NCBI RefSeq assembly: GCF_033807535.1
Contig: NZ_CP136856.1
Location: 516,001-580,000 of the forward strand
DNA length: 64,000 nt
Source: Oceanisphaera sp. IT1-181
GTDB taxonomy: Bacteria > Pseudomonadota > Gammaproteobacteria > Enterobacterales > Aeromonadaceae
Reading direction: 5' to 3'
The position numbers were made by a program, and so were the translations under genes. How positions within the stretch are numbered: position 1 is the first letter of the stretch; the number at the start of each line of letters is the position of its first letter. Under the pieces are notes generated by a model that worked only from the letters and a program-made list of their open reading frames with translations, had not been told where the DNA came from and did no database searches. Positions 42,194 to 50,773 of the stretch are shown one piece after another.

Positions 42194-42715
42194 GTGAGCG
42201 AACCTGTAGTAGTAGGCCAACTGGGCGCCGTTTATGGCATTAAAGGTTGGTTGAAGGTCAACTCCTTTACCGACCAACCCGATGGCATTTTCGAATATCA
42301 GCCTTGGCTGATGAGAGTTGGCAGTGGTTGGCGTGAAATTAAGGTTTCGGCCTGGAAACGTCATAATAACGGCCTAATTTGTAAGCTCGACCATGTTGAG
42401 CAGCGCGAAGAAGCCCAATTGCTAACTGGCTCCGACATTGGCGTAAATGCAGAATTATTTAAAGCACTGCCTGATGACGAGTTCTACTGGCGTGACTTGA
42501 TCGGCTGTCGAGTGCAGAACACCAAAGGCTATGATTTTGGCCAAGTGACGCAGTTGATGGAAACCGGTTCTAACGACGTATTAGTAGTCAAAGCGAATGC
42601 CAAAGACGCTTTTGGTCAGCGTGAACGGTTAATCCCGTTTATTGTTGATCAAGTGATAAAGTCTGTAGATCTTGCAGAGCGCATCATAGAAATTGATTGG
42701 GAACCGGATTTTTAA
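42194..42715 (+). CDS. rimM: 16S rRNA processing protein RimM
   Basis: RimM (173 aa) binds S19 and helps mature the 30S head. The N-terminal beta-barrel has VGQLGAVYGIKGWLKVNSFT; the PRC-barrel domain has YWRDLIGCRVQNTKGYDFG, and RLIPFIVDQVIKSVDL ends with the family's EIDW. The start is GTG with AGGGAATTAAA upstream. Confidence 0.96.
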   Translation: MSEPVVVGQLGAVYGIKGWLKVNSFTDQPDGIFEYQPWLMRVGSGWREIKVSAWKRHNNGLICKLDHVEQREEAQLLTGSDIGVNAELFKALPDDEFYWRDLIGCRVQNTKGYDFGQVTQLMETGSNDVLVVKANAKDAFGQRERLIPFIVDQVIKSVDLAERIIEIDWEPDF

Positions 42716-42745
42716 CTTAAGTCATCTAGCACGGAGAAAATCATC

Positions 42746-43495
42746 ATGTGGATAGGGGTGGTTAGCCTCTTCCCGGAGATGTTCCGGGCTGTGTCTGACT
42801 TTGGTGTAACCGGGCGGGCCGTTAAAGATGGTCTGTTGACATTTGAATGCTGGAATCCACGAGATTTCGCCCAGGACAAACACCGCACTGTCGATGACAG
42901 ACCTTATGGGGGCGGACCTGGGATGCTAATGATGGTGCAACCCTTGCGTGATGCGATAGCCGCAGCACGAGAGGCAGCCGGTGAGGGAGCTAAGGTCATT
43001 TACCTGTCTCCTCAAGGCCGTAAGTTGGATCAGCAAGGCGTCGCCGAATTGGCCCAACAGCACAAGCTGATTTTGGTGGCCGGTCGGTACGAAGGAGTGG
43101 ACGAGCGCATTATTCAAGCCGACGTCGACGAAGAGTGGTCGGTGGGTGATTATGTGCTCAGTGGCGGCGAATTGCCGGCCATGGTGCTAGTAGATGCGGT
43201 GGCCCGTTTGGTGCCGGGTGTATTAGGCGACATGGCCAGTGCGGAGCAAGACTCTTTCAGTGAAGGACTCTTGGATCACCCGCACTACACGCGCCCTGAA
43301 CAACTGGCGGGAATGGCCGTTCCTAAAGTGTTGTTGAGTGGCAAACACGCCGAGGTAGCCAGTTGGAGAATGCAGCAATCGTTAGGTCGTACCTGGTTAA
43401 GAAGACCGGAACTATTAAACAACCTAGCTCTGACTGACACGCAAGAGCAACTTCTTGCCCAATTTATTCGTGAACATCACGAATCTAAACAGTAG
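42746..43495 (+). CDS. trmD: tRNA (guanine-37-N1)-methyltransferase TrmD
   Basis: TrmD (249 aa) methylates G37 of tRNAs with a G36G37 sequence and prevents frameshifting. It is a knotted SPOUT enzyme: MWIGVVSLFPEMF, RTVDDRPYGGGPGMLMMVQP, LVAGRYEGVDERII and VGDYVLSGGELPAM are intact. The following basic segment PHYTRPEQLAGM is typical. Third gene of the operon, 30 bases after rimM. Confidence 0.97.
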   Translation: MWIGVVSLFPEMFRAVSDFGVTGRAVKDGLLTFECWNPRDFAQDKHRTVDDRPYGGGPGMLMMVQPLRDAIAAAREAAGEGAKVIYLSPQGRKLDQQGVAELAQQHKLILVAGRYEGVDERIIQADVDEEWSVGDYVLSGGELPAMVLVDAVARLVPGVLGDMASAEQDSFSEGLLDHPHYTRPEQLAGMAVPKVLLSGKHAEVASWRMQQSLGRTWLRRPELLNNLALTDTQEQLLAQFIREHHESKQ

Positions 43496-43528
43496 AGTTT
43501 TCAGTTTACCCTAGGTAAAGGAAGTATC

Positions 43529-43906
43529 ATGAGCAAAATTATTAAGCAGTTGGAAGACGAACAATTACGTACCGACCACCCTGAATTTGGTCCTGGTGAT
43601 ACCGTACGCGTATTAGTACGCGTGGCCGAGGGCGGTAAAGAGCGTCTGCAGGCATACGAAGGTGTAGTTATTGCCATGCGTAACCGTGGTTTGCACTCTG
43701 CTTTTACCGTTCGTAAAATTTCTAACGGTGAAGGCGTAGAACGTGCTTTCCAGACTCACAGCCCGTTGATCGGCAGCATTGAACTGAAGCGCCGTGGCCT
43801 TGTACGTCGCGCTAAATTGTACTATCTGCGTGACCGTACAGGTAAGGCTGCTCGTATTAAAGAGCGTCTTGTTGCCCGTGGCGCTGCTCCACGTAAAGCT
43901 AAGTAA
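43529..43906 (+). CDS. rplS: 50S ribosomal protein L19
   Basis: This 125-aa protein at the 30S-50S interface begins MSKIIKQLEDEQLRTDHPEF. The core has FGPGDTVRVLVRVAEGGKER, LQAYEGVVIAMRNRGLHSAF and RRGLVRRAKLYYLRDRTGKA. AAAGGAAG precedes the ATG. A strong terminator and then heptamer repeats follow. It is the last gene of the operon. Confidence 0.98.
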   Translation: MSKIIKQLEDEQLRTDHPEFGPGDTVRVLVRVAEGGKERLQAYEGVVIAMRNRGLHSAFTVRKISNGEGVERAFQTHSPLIGSIELKRRGLVRRAKLYYLRDRTGKAARIKERLVARGAAPRKAK

Positions 43907-43924
43907 TAGCCGACCGGTTGTGTC

Positions 43925-43957
43925 AAAAGGCCCGCATTTGCGGGCCTTTTTGTTTTT
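43925..43957 (+). terminator. terminator of the rpsP-rplS operon
   Basis: AAAAGGCCCGC pairs with GCGGGCCTTTT around ATTT and is followed by TGTTTTT. Confidence 0.92.
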
Positions 43958-43962
43958 ATAGC

Positions 43963-44025
43963 GTGAGGCGTGAGGGGTTAATTGTGAGGCGTTATCCCTC
44001 ACTCCTTACCCTTCACCCCTGACGT
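43963..44025. repeat. heptamer tracts in both orientations after rplS
   Basis: Plus-strand units GTGAGGC, GTGAGGG, GTTAATT, GTGAGGC and GTTATCC switch at about 43998 to reverse-complement units CTCACTC, CTTACCC, TTCACCC and CTGACGT, keeping the seven-base register throughout. The whole stretch is nine units long. Confidence 0.85.
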
Positions 44026-44046
44026 ATTCAAAACAAGGAAATCTCA

Positions 44047-45228
44047 ATGCCGATTACCGTATGGGGACTGGCGATAGCGCAGGCGTTATTGATGTCGGGC
44101 AATATTTTGCTGGTGTCGATCTCGGCCTTAGTGGGCAAAGAATTGGCGGCACACCCCGCCTTGATGACGCTGCCGATTGCTTGTCAATTTATCGGCTTAA
44201 TTTGTGCCACCTTGCCCGCGGCGCATCTAATGCAACGCTTGGGGCGCAAAACCGGCTTCGTGATCGGTAACCTAATCGGTCTGTTTGGTACTTGGGTGGC
44301 GCTACAAGGACTGTTAGAAGTGAGCCTAAGCTTATTTGCGCTGGGCACCTTCTTGATTGGTATCGCCATCGGTGTCGGTCAGCAATATCGTTTTGCAGCA
44401 TTGGAAGCCTGTGCTCAGCCATTGCATGCGCGTGCTATTAGCATGGTGATGGCCGGCGGCGTATTAGCGGCCATTATCGGGCCTAACTTAGCAATCCACT
44501 CTCAAGACTGGCATAGCGCTAGCCCTTACGCGGGCGCATTTTACGGCTTATTTGGCCTCTATGTGCTGGCCTTACTCTTGATCCTGTTGTTACCTTTGCC
44601 TAAGCCTGCGGTGATCAATGCCGAGGCTCAAGTAAGAAGTTATGGTCAGTTGTTTACTCAACCCTTACTGCTGGCGGCGGTAGCGTCGGGCATGATCGGC
44701 TACGGCATTATGGTGTTGATCATGACCGCCACTCCTTTGGCCATGAACCATGATCTGCATGACTTTAGTGCCACGGCCTATGTGATCCAATGGCATGTAC
44801 TGGGTATGTTTGTGCCGTCTTTCTTTACCGGCGCGCTGATCCGACGTTTCAGCACGCGGCGGGTGATCCTCTGGGGCTGCGGTGCTTTATTATTGAGCGT
44901 GCTGGTGAATCTCACGGGGCAAGGTTTTTGGAATTATTGGTGGGGCTTATTGTTATTGGGCGTGGGCTGGAATTTCACTTTTATTGGTGCCACCCATTTA
45001 TTGACCTTTAGCTACCAGCCGGCAGAAAAAGCCAAGGTGCAGGGCATCAACGAGTTTATGGTGTTTAGCGCCGCCGCCGTGGGCAGCTTATTCGCCGGCC
45101 AAGGCTTAGTGCTGCTGGGCTGGGCTTGGTTAAACCTGTTCGCCATCCCGTGGATCTTGCTGGTGGCCTGGTTGATCTGGCGACTAAAAGAGCAGCCCCT
45201 TCGGGGAGCGGTAAGCGATCAGCACTGA
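44047..45228 (+). CDS. major facilitator superfamily transporter, substrate unknown
   Basis: This 393-aa inner-membrane protein has about 12 hydrophobic helices. The loop between helices 2 and 3 has the MFS motif form HLMQRLGRKTGFVIG, and GTFLIGIAIGVGQQYRFAALE lies in helix 4. The second half mirrors it (GALIRRFSTRRVILWGC). It resembles the group of putative MFS carriers annotated only as MFS transporter, with no residues that point to a substrate. It is isolated, between the rplS repeats and the convergent mutH, with no regulator beside it. Length and motifs are intact. Confidence 0.85.
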   Translation: MPITVWGLAIAQALLMSGNILLVSISALVGKELAAHPALMTLPIACQFIGLICATLPAAHLMQRLGRKTGFVIGNLIGLFGTWVALQGLLEVSLSLFALGTFLIGIAIGVGQQYRFAALEACAQPLHARAISMVMAGGVLAAIIGPNLAIHSQDWHSASPYAGAFYGLFGLYVLALLLILLLPLPKPAVINAEAQVRSYGQLFTQPLLLAAVASGMIGYGIMVLIMTATPLAMNHDLHDFSATAYVIQWHVLGMFVPSFFTGALIRRFSTRRVILWGCGALLLSVLVNLTGQGFWNYWWGLLLLGVGWNFTFIGATHLLTFSYQPAEKAKVQGINEFMVFSAAAVGSLFAGQGLVLLGWAWLNLFAIPWILLVAWLIWRLKEQPLRGAVSDQH

Positions 45229-45336
45229 GTGCCAACCGGTGTGGGTTTGTAGGCGAACGCTTGCTCTCGCATTTCGCCGCAGGCGGAAAGGTTTAAATAA
45301 CAGTGCAGCGTAAAGAGTCGCGCTCTGCGCTGTCAC

Positions 45337-45999
45337 TCAAAGCATAAAATGCCGGGCCAGTAGGGCGGCGGTAAAGCCGGTTTTAAGGTAGAAGCCGCGC
45401 GGTAGCGTCATTATGGGCTGGCCGTGCAGACCCACGGCTTCGGTTAGCGCCTTACTGTTGGCGGCTTTGGGGCGCAATTGCAGTACTTGGCCATGGCGCG
45501 CACTTAAGGTCTGAATTTTCCCTAGGCTGATCAGCTCCATGATCTCTTCCCAATCTTGGCGTAATAGCTGTTCTTCTTCTGCCGTGGGTTGCCACCATAA
45601 AGGAGGCCCGACGATCCGCTCGCTTGGTGGCGTTTGGCGGGTGCCGATAATGGGGATCCACAGTACACAAGAAAGTTTATTGCGCACGTTTGAGTCTTGC
45701 CAGCGCAAACCACTGATGCCGATGAGGGGGGCCACACTGACGAAGGTGGTTTCTAGCGGTTTACCGCGCTCATCCACCGGTATGGTTTTAAGCTCCACGC
45801 CCAATTCTGGAAAGTCTTGCTCAGGCTTGGATCCCGCACTGGCGCCTAAGGCTAACTCCAATAATTGACCTATCCAGCCTTTATCTCGGCGCAGGTTCTC
45901 CGGCACCGAGAGCCCTAACTGCTGGGCAATTTCCGCTAACGATAAGCCGGTTAATTGTTCGGCACTGTGCAGCAAGGCGGCACGGTCAAGGGGGCGCAT
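45337..45999 (-). CDS. mutH: DNA mismatch repair endonuclease MutH
   Basis: MutH nicks the unmethylated strand at hemimethylated GATC sites after MutS/MutL recognise a mismatch. This protein is 220 aa from the ATG at 45999. Motifs are KGWIGQLLELALGASAGSKP, EQDFPELGVELKTIPVD with the catalytic D-x(n)-E-x-K, RHGQVLQLRPKAANSKALT and the C-terminal LPRGFYLKTGFTAALLARHF. An AGGA abuts the ATG, so the true start may lie a few codons upstream; the open frame runs to 46074. Its presence implies Dam methylation in this organism. The gap to rppH is the E. coli position of DARS2. Confidence 0.96.
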   Translation of the reverse strand: MRPLDRAALLHSAEQLTGLSLAEIAQQLGLSVPENLRRDKGWIGQLLELALGASAGSKPEQDFPELGVELKTIPVDERGKPLETTFVSVAPLIGISGLRWQDSNVRNKLSCVLWIPIIGTRQTPPSERIVGPPLWWQPTAEEEQLLRQDWEEIMELISLGKIQTLSARHGQVLQLRPKAANSKALTEAVGLHGQPIMTLPRGFYLKTGFTAALLARHFML

Positions 46000-46176
46000 T
46001 CCTAAATTGTGCAAAATATAATCAACCTTAATATAAAAGATGAATACTGACTGGAAAGACAGTAATCGATGCAAGGTAATGATTTGAAAGGCATTATAAC
46101 TAACGACGGATCCATCTAACCTAATAACGTTATCATATACGGTTTTTTGCTTACAAAAACAGCCGGCTACACAGGC

Positions 46177-46618
46177 TTATCCACAGAAATTCTGGATAAG
46201 TCAGGTGAATGCTGATTTTAGCATTTTTTTGGGGAAAATTTGCCGAGCACGGCGGTTGTTTTGTTTTGTTAACACTAATTTCACCTTAATGTTGTGGATA
46301 ACTTGAGGGTGGTTATTTTTTGTACAGGTCAACTTGCTCACAATCAAATAAGTTTAAAATTGCCTGTGCAAAGATCCAGTTAGATCCTTTTTTTTGTTTT
46401 TAAGATTATGATTATATTGGTTTATTATTATTGAGTTTTAGGATCAAGCTCTGGCTTACCGATCGGCTTGCTGCACACTTGTGCAAGCTATACAGCCTTT
46501 ATCACAAGCTTATCCACACAATATGGGGGCAAGTGATCCTTGATGGATCCTTTTTTGTTCATAACTATTGACAAAAACACAAGTTATTCAGAATTGGCTA
46601 TTTCAGCTATGTGGACAG
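46177..46618. promoter_or_regulatory. DnaA-box cluster in the mutH-rppH gap, candidate DARS2 (DnaA-reactivating site)
   Basis: The 688-base gap between mutH and rppH has no gene. It is AT-rich and carries three perfect DnaA boxes TTATCCACA: 46177-46185 (plus), 46293-46301 (minus) and 46510-46518 (plus). One-mismatch boxes lie at 46191-46199 (minus), 46365-46373 (minus), 46498-46506 (plus) and 46584-46592 (plus). Several GATC sites are present. In E. coli the mutH-ygdP(rppH) gap is DARS2, which converts ADP-DnaA to ATP-DnaA with help from IHF and Fis. Position plus boxes make the same role likely here; the core box spacing and IHF/Fis sites were not verified. Confidence 0.75.
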
Positions 46619-46687
46619 CATCATTTGCCGCGAATAGGGGAATATGGAACAATCCTCAGTATGTTATTTTTTTAGTCTGGTGATTGC

Positions 46688-47200
46688 GTGATAGATGGCG
46701 ACGGTTTTCGTCCCAATGTAGGCATAGTGATCTGCAATCGCAAAGGCCAGGTGCTGTGGGCAAGGCGCTACGGCCAGCATTCTTGGCAGTTTCCGCAAGG
46801 TGGTGTGGATGACGGTGAAAGTCCGGAACAATCCATGTATCGGGAACTGTACGAAGAAATCGGGCTGCGACCTGAGCATGTAACTTTGCTTGCGGTCACG
46901 CGCCACTGGCTTAAATACAAGCTGCCTAAGCGCTTGGTTCGATGGGACAGTAATCCGGTTTGCATTGGTCAAAAGCAGAAGTGGTTTCTGTTGCGATTGG
47001 AATCAGAACAAGAGCCACATATTGAGTTTGGCTGTCATGGCCAACCGGAATTTGATGATTGGCGCTGGGTCAGCTATTGGTACCCGGTGCGCCAAGTAGT
47101 GTCTTTTAAACGAGAAGTATATCGACGGGTGTTAAAGGAATTTGCGCCTATCGTGATGGCGGAGCAAGGTCGGCGCGAGTTGCGTAAACGGCCGCGCTAA
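46688..47200 (+). CDS. rppH: RNA pyrophosphohydrolase RppH
   Basis: RppH (170 aa) removes pyrophosphate from 5' triphosphate mRNA and so starts RNase E-dependent decay. It begins MIDGDGFRPNVGIVICNRKG at a GTG codon, aligned exactly with E. coli RppH. The Nudix box GGVDDGESPEQSMYRELYEEIG (G-x5-E-x7-REUxEExG) is intact, and KLPKRLVRWDSNPVCIGQKQ follows. ptsP lies downstream on the same strand, as in E. coli, but 166 bases of heptamer-rich sequence separate them. Confidence 0.97.
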   Translation: MIDGDGFRPNVGIVICNRKGQVLWARRYGQHSWQFPQGGVDDGESPEQSMYRELYEEIGLRPEHVTLLAVTRHWLKYKLPKRLVRWDSNPVCIGQKQKWFLLRLESEQEPHIEFGCHGQPEFDDWRWVSYWYPVRQVVSFKREVYRRVLKEFAPIVMAEQGRRELRKRPR

Positions 47201-47205
47201 GCAGC

Positions 47206-47351
47206 GCCTTACGCTGCACGTTATACGCTGTAAGTGATTGAGGCGTCGGCGTTTTGGCTTGAAGTTCGTGTGCTTCGAGTATGAGAAATCGTAAAATTAA
47301 ACGTAAGTTGCTTTACGTATAACGTAAGGCGTTAAACGTACGGCGCAACTT
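47206..47351. repeat. inverted pair of heptamer tracts between rppH and ptsP
   Basis: The left units are GCCTTAC, GCTGCAC, GTTATAC and GCTGTAA (47206-47233). The right units are GTATAAC, GTAAGGC, GTTAAAC, GTACGGC and GCAACTT (47317-47351). The right tract is largely complementary to the left across an 83-base spacer. Confidence 0.8.
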
Positions 47352-47366
47352 AAGGAGTAGGCGGCT

Positions 47367-49628
47367 GTGTTAAAGGAATTGCGGGAAATCGTCCAGCAGG
47401 TTACGGCCAGCTCTGACCTTAATGAGGCCATGAATGAGCTGGTGCGCCAAACCCGCTCTGCCATGAACGTTGACTGCTGCTCTATTTATCTACGCCAAGC
47501 ACATCAGCAAAACTACCTGCTGGCCGCCACCGATGGTTTGGCGGCCAGTGCGGTGGGTCGCGCTAAAATCCCGCTGGGTGAGGGCATAGTCGGCTTAATT
47601 GGCGACAAAGAAGAGCTGATTAACTTGGCCGATGCCCGCTCCCATCCCAAATTCAAATATTTACCTGAAGCCCGCGAAGACGCCTTTATCTCCTTTTTAG
47701 GCGCGCCCATTATCCACCAGCGTAAAACCTTGGGCGTGCTGGTGGTGCAGCAAAAGCAGGAACGCTTGTTTGAAGAGGGCGAAGAATCTTTCTTAGTTAC
47801 CTTGGCCTCCCAGCTGGCCACAGTGATTGCCCACGCCGAAGCCAAGGGCAACTTACGCTCACCTAACTGGCATGGCATGCTAAAGGGCCTAGCGGGCTCC
47901 CCTGGGGTGGCCATTGGTCGCGCTTGGGTATGGCGACCACGGATTGCGCTGGCTCAAGTCACCGAGCGCAAGACAGACGATCCACAGTTGCAACATCAGC
48001 GGCTGGATAAAGTCTTGATCCAAGTGGAAGATGAACTGAACGGCATGGCGCTGCGGCTGCAAGAATCACAAGCCAGTGAGTCGGTAGCCGTGCTGGAGGT
48101 GTATCAATATCTGCTGAAAGATCCGATATTTATTGCCTTGATCCGCCAGCAAATCGATCAAGGTTGGATTGCCGGCAGTGCGGTAAAACGTATCTGTGAA
48201 CAGCAAATTGCGCAGTTCGGTCATATGTTGGATCCTTATTTGCGTGAGCGAGCGGCAGATATTCGCGATCTCGGCCAGCGGCTGCTCACGCGCTTGATCC
48301 ACGAAGACGAAGGCATGCACAGCTTGTCGCTCGATGAGCCGGTGATCTTGGTAGCTGATGAAATTAGTGCGACCTTAATCGCCGAAATCCCACCCAATAA
48401 ACTCAAAGGCATTGTCTCCGCTAAAGGCTCGGTGAATTCACACGCGGCCATTTTGGCACGCTCCATGGGCGTGCCGGCGGTGATGGGCATTGACCATAAC
48501 TTTGAGTTGCTTGAAGACCGCTTGCTGATTGTGGATGGGTATAACGGTGAGCTCTTGGTCGAGCCGGTGGCGTCTGTGCTGCGCGAATATAAACGTCTGA
48601 TCAAACAAGAACAGCAAATGGATGCGCTGTTTGCTAGTGTGGGCAATGATAAGGCGCACACCCTAGACGAGGTGCCCGTGACCTTGTTGTTGAATGCGGG
48701 TCTCAGCGCGGACACCACCATCAGTGCCAACGATACCGTGGATGGCATTGGCTTATTTCGTACCGAAATCCCTTTTATGCTGCGCGACCGTTTTCCTTCT
48801 GAGCAAGAGCAAATCACCACCTATCGGCGGGTAATGGCCAATTACGCGGGCAAACCCGTGTGCATGCGCACCTTGGATGTGGGCGGCGATAAGCAGTTGC
48901 CGTATTTCCCCATTGTCGAAGAAAACCCCTTTTTAGGTTGGCGTGGCATTCGGTTAACCCTGGATCATCCGGAAATATTTTTGGTGCAATTAAAAGCCAT
49001 GCTGCGCGCCAGTCATGGGTTGGATAATCTGTCGATTATGTTGCCCATGGTCACTAACCTCGATGAAGTACGGGTGGCCAGGCGCATGTTAGATAGAGCC
49101 TGGCGAGAGGTGTCGGCTGAAACACCCGAGCAGGTGGTGATCCGCTACCCCAGCCTAGGTGTGATGATCGAAGTGCCGTCCTTATTATATCTTTTGCCAG
49201 AACTGGCCCCGCTGGTAGATTTTTGGTCGGTGGGCACCAATGATCTCACCCAATATTTACTGGCGGTGGATCGCAACAATGGTCGGGTAGCCAATATTTA
49301 TGATGCGCTGCATCCGGCGGTATTACGCGCCTTGCAGCAGATTATTGACACCGGTGAGCGTTTTGGTAAGCCGGTATCAATTTGCGGTGAGCTGGCGGGG
49401 GATCCGATTGGCGTGTTGATCCTGCTCGCCATGGGTTATCGGCGTTTTAGTATGAACAGCAGTAATATTTTGCGCATTAAATACATAGTGCGCCAATCAC
49501 GCTGCGACGAGCTAAAAAAACTGTTAGCTGAAACCGAAGGCCAGCAGCAATTGGGTTCGATCAAACAGATCTTCGGTCGCTACCTAGAAGAGCGCGGCCT
49601 AAGCGGCTTGCTGCGCGGGCCGCGTTGA
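47367..49628 (+). CDS. ptsP: phosphoenolpyruvate-protein phosphotransferase PtsP (EI-Ntr)
   Basis: PtsP (753 aa) is the first enzyme of the nitrogen-related phosphotransferase system; it takes phosphate from PEP and passes it to NPr and then EIIA-Ntr. A GAF domain (about 1-165, INLADARSHPKFKYLPEARE) precedes the EI domain. The phosphohistidine is in GSVNSHAAILARSMGVPAVM. PEP-binding segments follow (GIGLFRTEIPFM, TLDVGGDKQLPYFP, SVGTNDLTQYLLAVDRNN, ICGELAGDP). The start is GTG with TAAGGAG upstream. NPr and EIIA-Ntr genes are elsewhere. Confidence 0.96.
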   Translation: MLKELREIVQQVTASSDLNEAMNELVRQTRSAMNVDCCSIYLRQAHQQNYLLAATDGLAASAVGRAKIPLGEGIVGLIGDKEELINLADARSHPKFKYLPEAREDAFISFLGAPIIHQRKTLGVLVVQQKQERLFEEGEESFLVTLASQLATVIAHAEAKGNLRSPNWHGMLKGLAGSPGVAIGRAWVWRPRIALAQVTERKTDDPQLQHQRLDKVLIQVEDELNGMALRLQESQASESVAVLEVYQYLLKDPIFIALIRQQIDQGWIAGSAVKRICEQQIAQFGHMLDPYLRERAADIRDLGQRLLTRLIHEDEGMHSLSLDEPVILVADEISATLIAEIPPNKLKGIVSAKGSVNSHAAILARSMGVPAVMGIDHNFELLEDRLLIVDGYNGELLVEPVASVLREYKRLIKQEQQMDALFASVGNDKAHTLDEVPVTLLLNAGLSADTTISANDTVDGIGLFRTEIPFMLRDRFPSEQEQITTYRRVMANYAGKPVCMRTLDVGGDKQLPYFPIVEENPFLGWRGIRLTLDHPEIFLVQLKAMLRASHGLDNLSIMLPMVTNLDEVRVARRMLDRAWREVSAETPEQVVIRYPSLGVMIEVPSLLYLLPELAPLVDFWSVGTNDLTQYLLAVDRNNGRVANIYDALHPAVLRALQQIIDTGERFGKPVSICGELAGDPIGVLILLAMGYRRFSMNSSNILRIKYIVRQSRCDELKKLLAETEGQQQLGSIKQIFGRYLEERGLSGLLRGPR

Positions 49629-49637
49629 TTATTGAGA

Positions 49638-49665
49638 GTGAGGCGTAAGGCGTGAGGCGTAAAGT
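49638..49665 (+). repeat. heptamer tract after ptsP
   Basis: Units GTGAGGC, GTAAGGC, GTGAGGC and GTAAAGT are in register and in the gene's direction, starting nine bases after the stop. The rest of 49629-49944 has no gene. It contains short hairpins (TCCTG/CAGGA at 49741-49755; CCGTC/GACGG at 49756-49774) and a TTCCGTG tandem at 49811-49827. Confidence 0.88.
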
Positions 49666-49944
49666 GGGAAGAAGACGAGATAACCTCAGATTCCGCGTTC
49701 TTCTGTTGAAATAATGTTTAGATTGCTTCATTCCAAACCATCCTGCTGCGCAGGACCGTCGAACAAGTTGACGGCTACAAGCAAGGGCTCTTGCCATTAA
49801 GATCTCTTTATTCCGTGTATTCCGTGGCAAAAAGAAAGCTTTAATTTTTAACTTTGCGCCCAGCTCGCCAAAGGGCTCGTTTTTCTGGCAATTATTCCTG
49901 TGCGATCGCACAATACCCCCTTTTTGTTGTTTCTGGAGAAAGGC

Positions 49945-50772
49945 ATGTCTGAAGGCCACTGGGTGTTCCCCGGTTTCGATCCCATTGCTATCCAAATAGG
50001 CCCGCTGGCGGTGCATTGGTATGGTTTGATGTATTTACTGGGCTTTGTGTTTGCTTGGCTAATGGCGACGCGACGTGCGGGCCAGCCCGGCTCCCAATGG
50101 ACCAAAGATCAGGTGTCGGATGTGCTCTTCTATGGCTTCTTAGGCGTGATCGTCGGTGGTCGCCTGGGTTATGTGTTCTTCTATCAGTTTGATGCCTTCT
50201 TGGACGACCCCCTGTATCTGGTTAAGATCTGGACCGGCGGCATGTCGTTTCATGGCGGCTTAATTGGTGTGATCATCGCCCTGTGGTTATTTGCCCGTAA
50301 GCAGAAAAAAACCTTTTTTGCGGTGTCTGATTTTATCGCGCCCTTGATCCCCTTTGGTTTAGGCGCAGGGCGTATCGGTAACTTTATCAATGGCGAGCTT
50401 TGGGGCCGAGTCACTGAAGTGCCGTGGGGCATTATTTTCCCCGCCGCCGGCATGCTGCCCCGCCATCCTTCCCAGCTGTATCAATTTGCGCTGGAAGGCG
50501 TGGTGTTATTGATAATCTTGAACTTGGCTTGGCGACTGCGTGCGCCCCGTGGTGCTATCTCTGGCTTGTTCCTCGCCTGTTATGGCCTATTCCGCTTTAT
50601 GGTGGAGTTTGTGCGGGAGCCGGATGCGCAGTTAGGCTTGTACCTTGACTTGTTCAGCATGGGCCAGTTGTTATCCATGCCCATGATGTTGGCCGGTGGC
50701 ATTATGTTGTGGGCCGCTTTTGCTCGCCCCCAGTGGTACACCCGCAATGATTTACTAACGGAGAACAAATAG
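49945..50772 (+). CDS. lgt: prolipoprotein diacylglyceryl transferase
   Basis: Lgt adds diacylglycerol from phosphatidylglycerol to the lipobox cysteine of prolipoproteins. It is 275 aa from the ATG at 49945, which has GGAGAAAGG upstream; the open frame to 49900 is not used by homologues. It has seven membrane helices. Family motifs are VHWYGLMYLLGFVFAW, GGRLGYVFFYQ, GGMSFHGGLIGV (catalytic histidine region), FGLGAGRIGNFINGELWGR and PRHPSQLYQ. One base separates its stop from thyA. It acts just before LspA, encoded at 60.4 kb. Confidence 0.96.
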   Translation: MSEGHWVFPGFDPIAIQIGPLAVHWYGLMYLLGFVFAWLMATRRAGQPGSQWTKDQVSDVLFYGFLGVIVGGRLGYVFFYQFDAFLDDPLYLVKIWTGGMSFHGGLIGVIIALWLFARKQKKTFFAVSDFIAPLIPFGLGAGRIGNFINGELWGRVTEVPWGIIFPAAGMLPRHPSQLYQFALEGVVLLIILNLAWRLRAPRGAISGLFLACYGLFRFMVEFVREPDAQLGLYLDLFSMGQLLSMPMMLAGGIMLWAAFARPQWYTRNDLLTENK

Positions 50773-50773
50773 C

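Noticed and set aside
46075..46687. Chromosomal origin oriC
   Set aside because: The DnaA boxes and AT-rich runs look origin-like, but neighbouring genes are mutH and rppH, not dnaA, rpmH, mnmG or mioC. The position fits DARS2 better.
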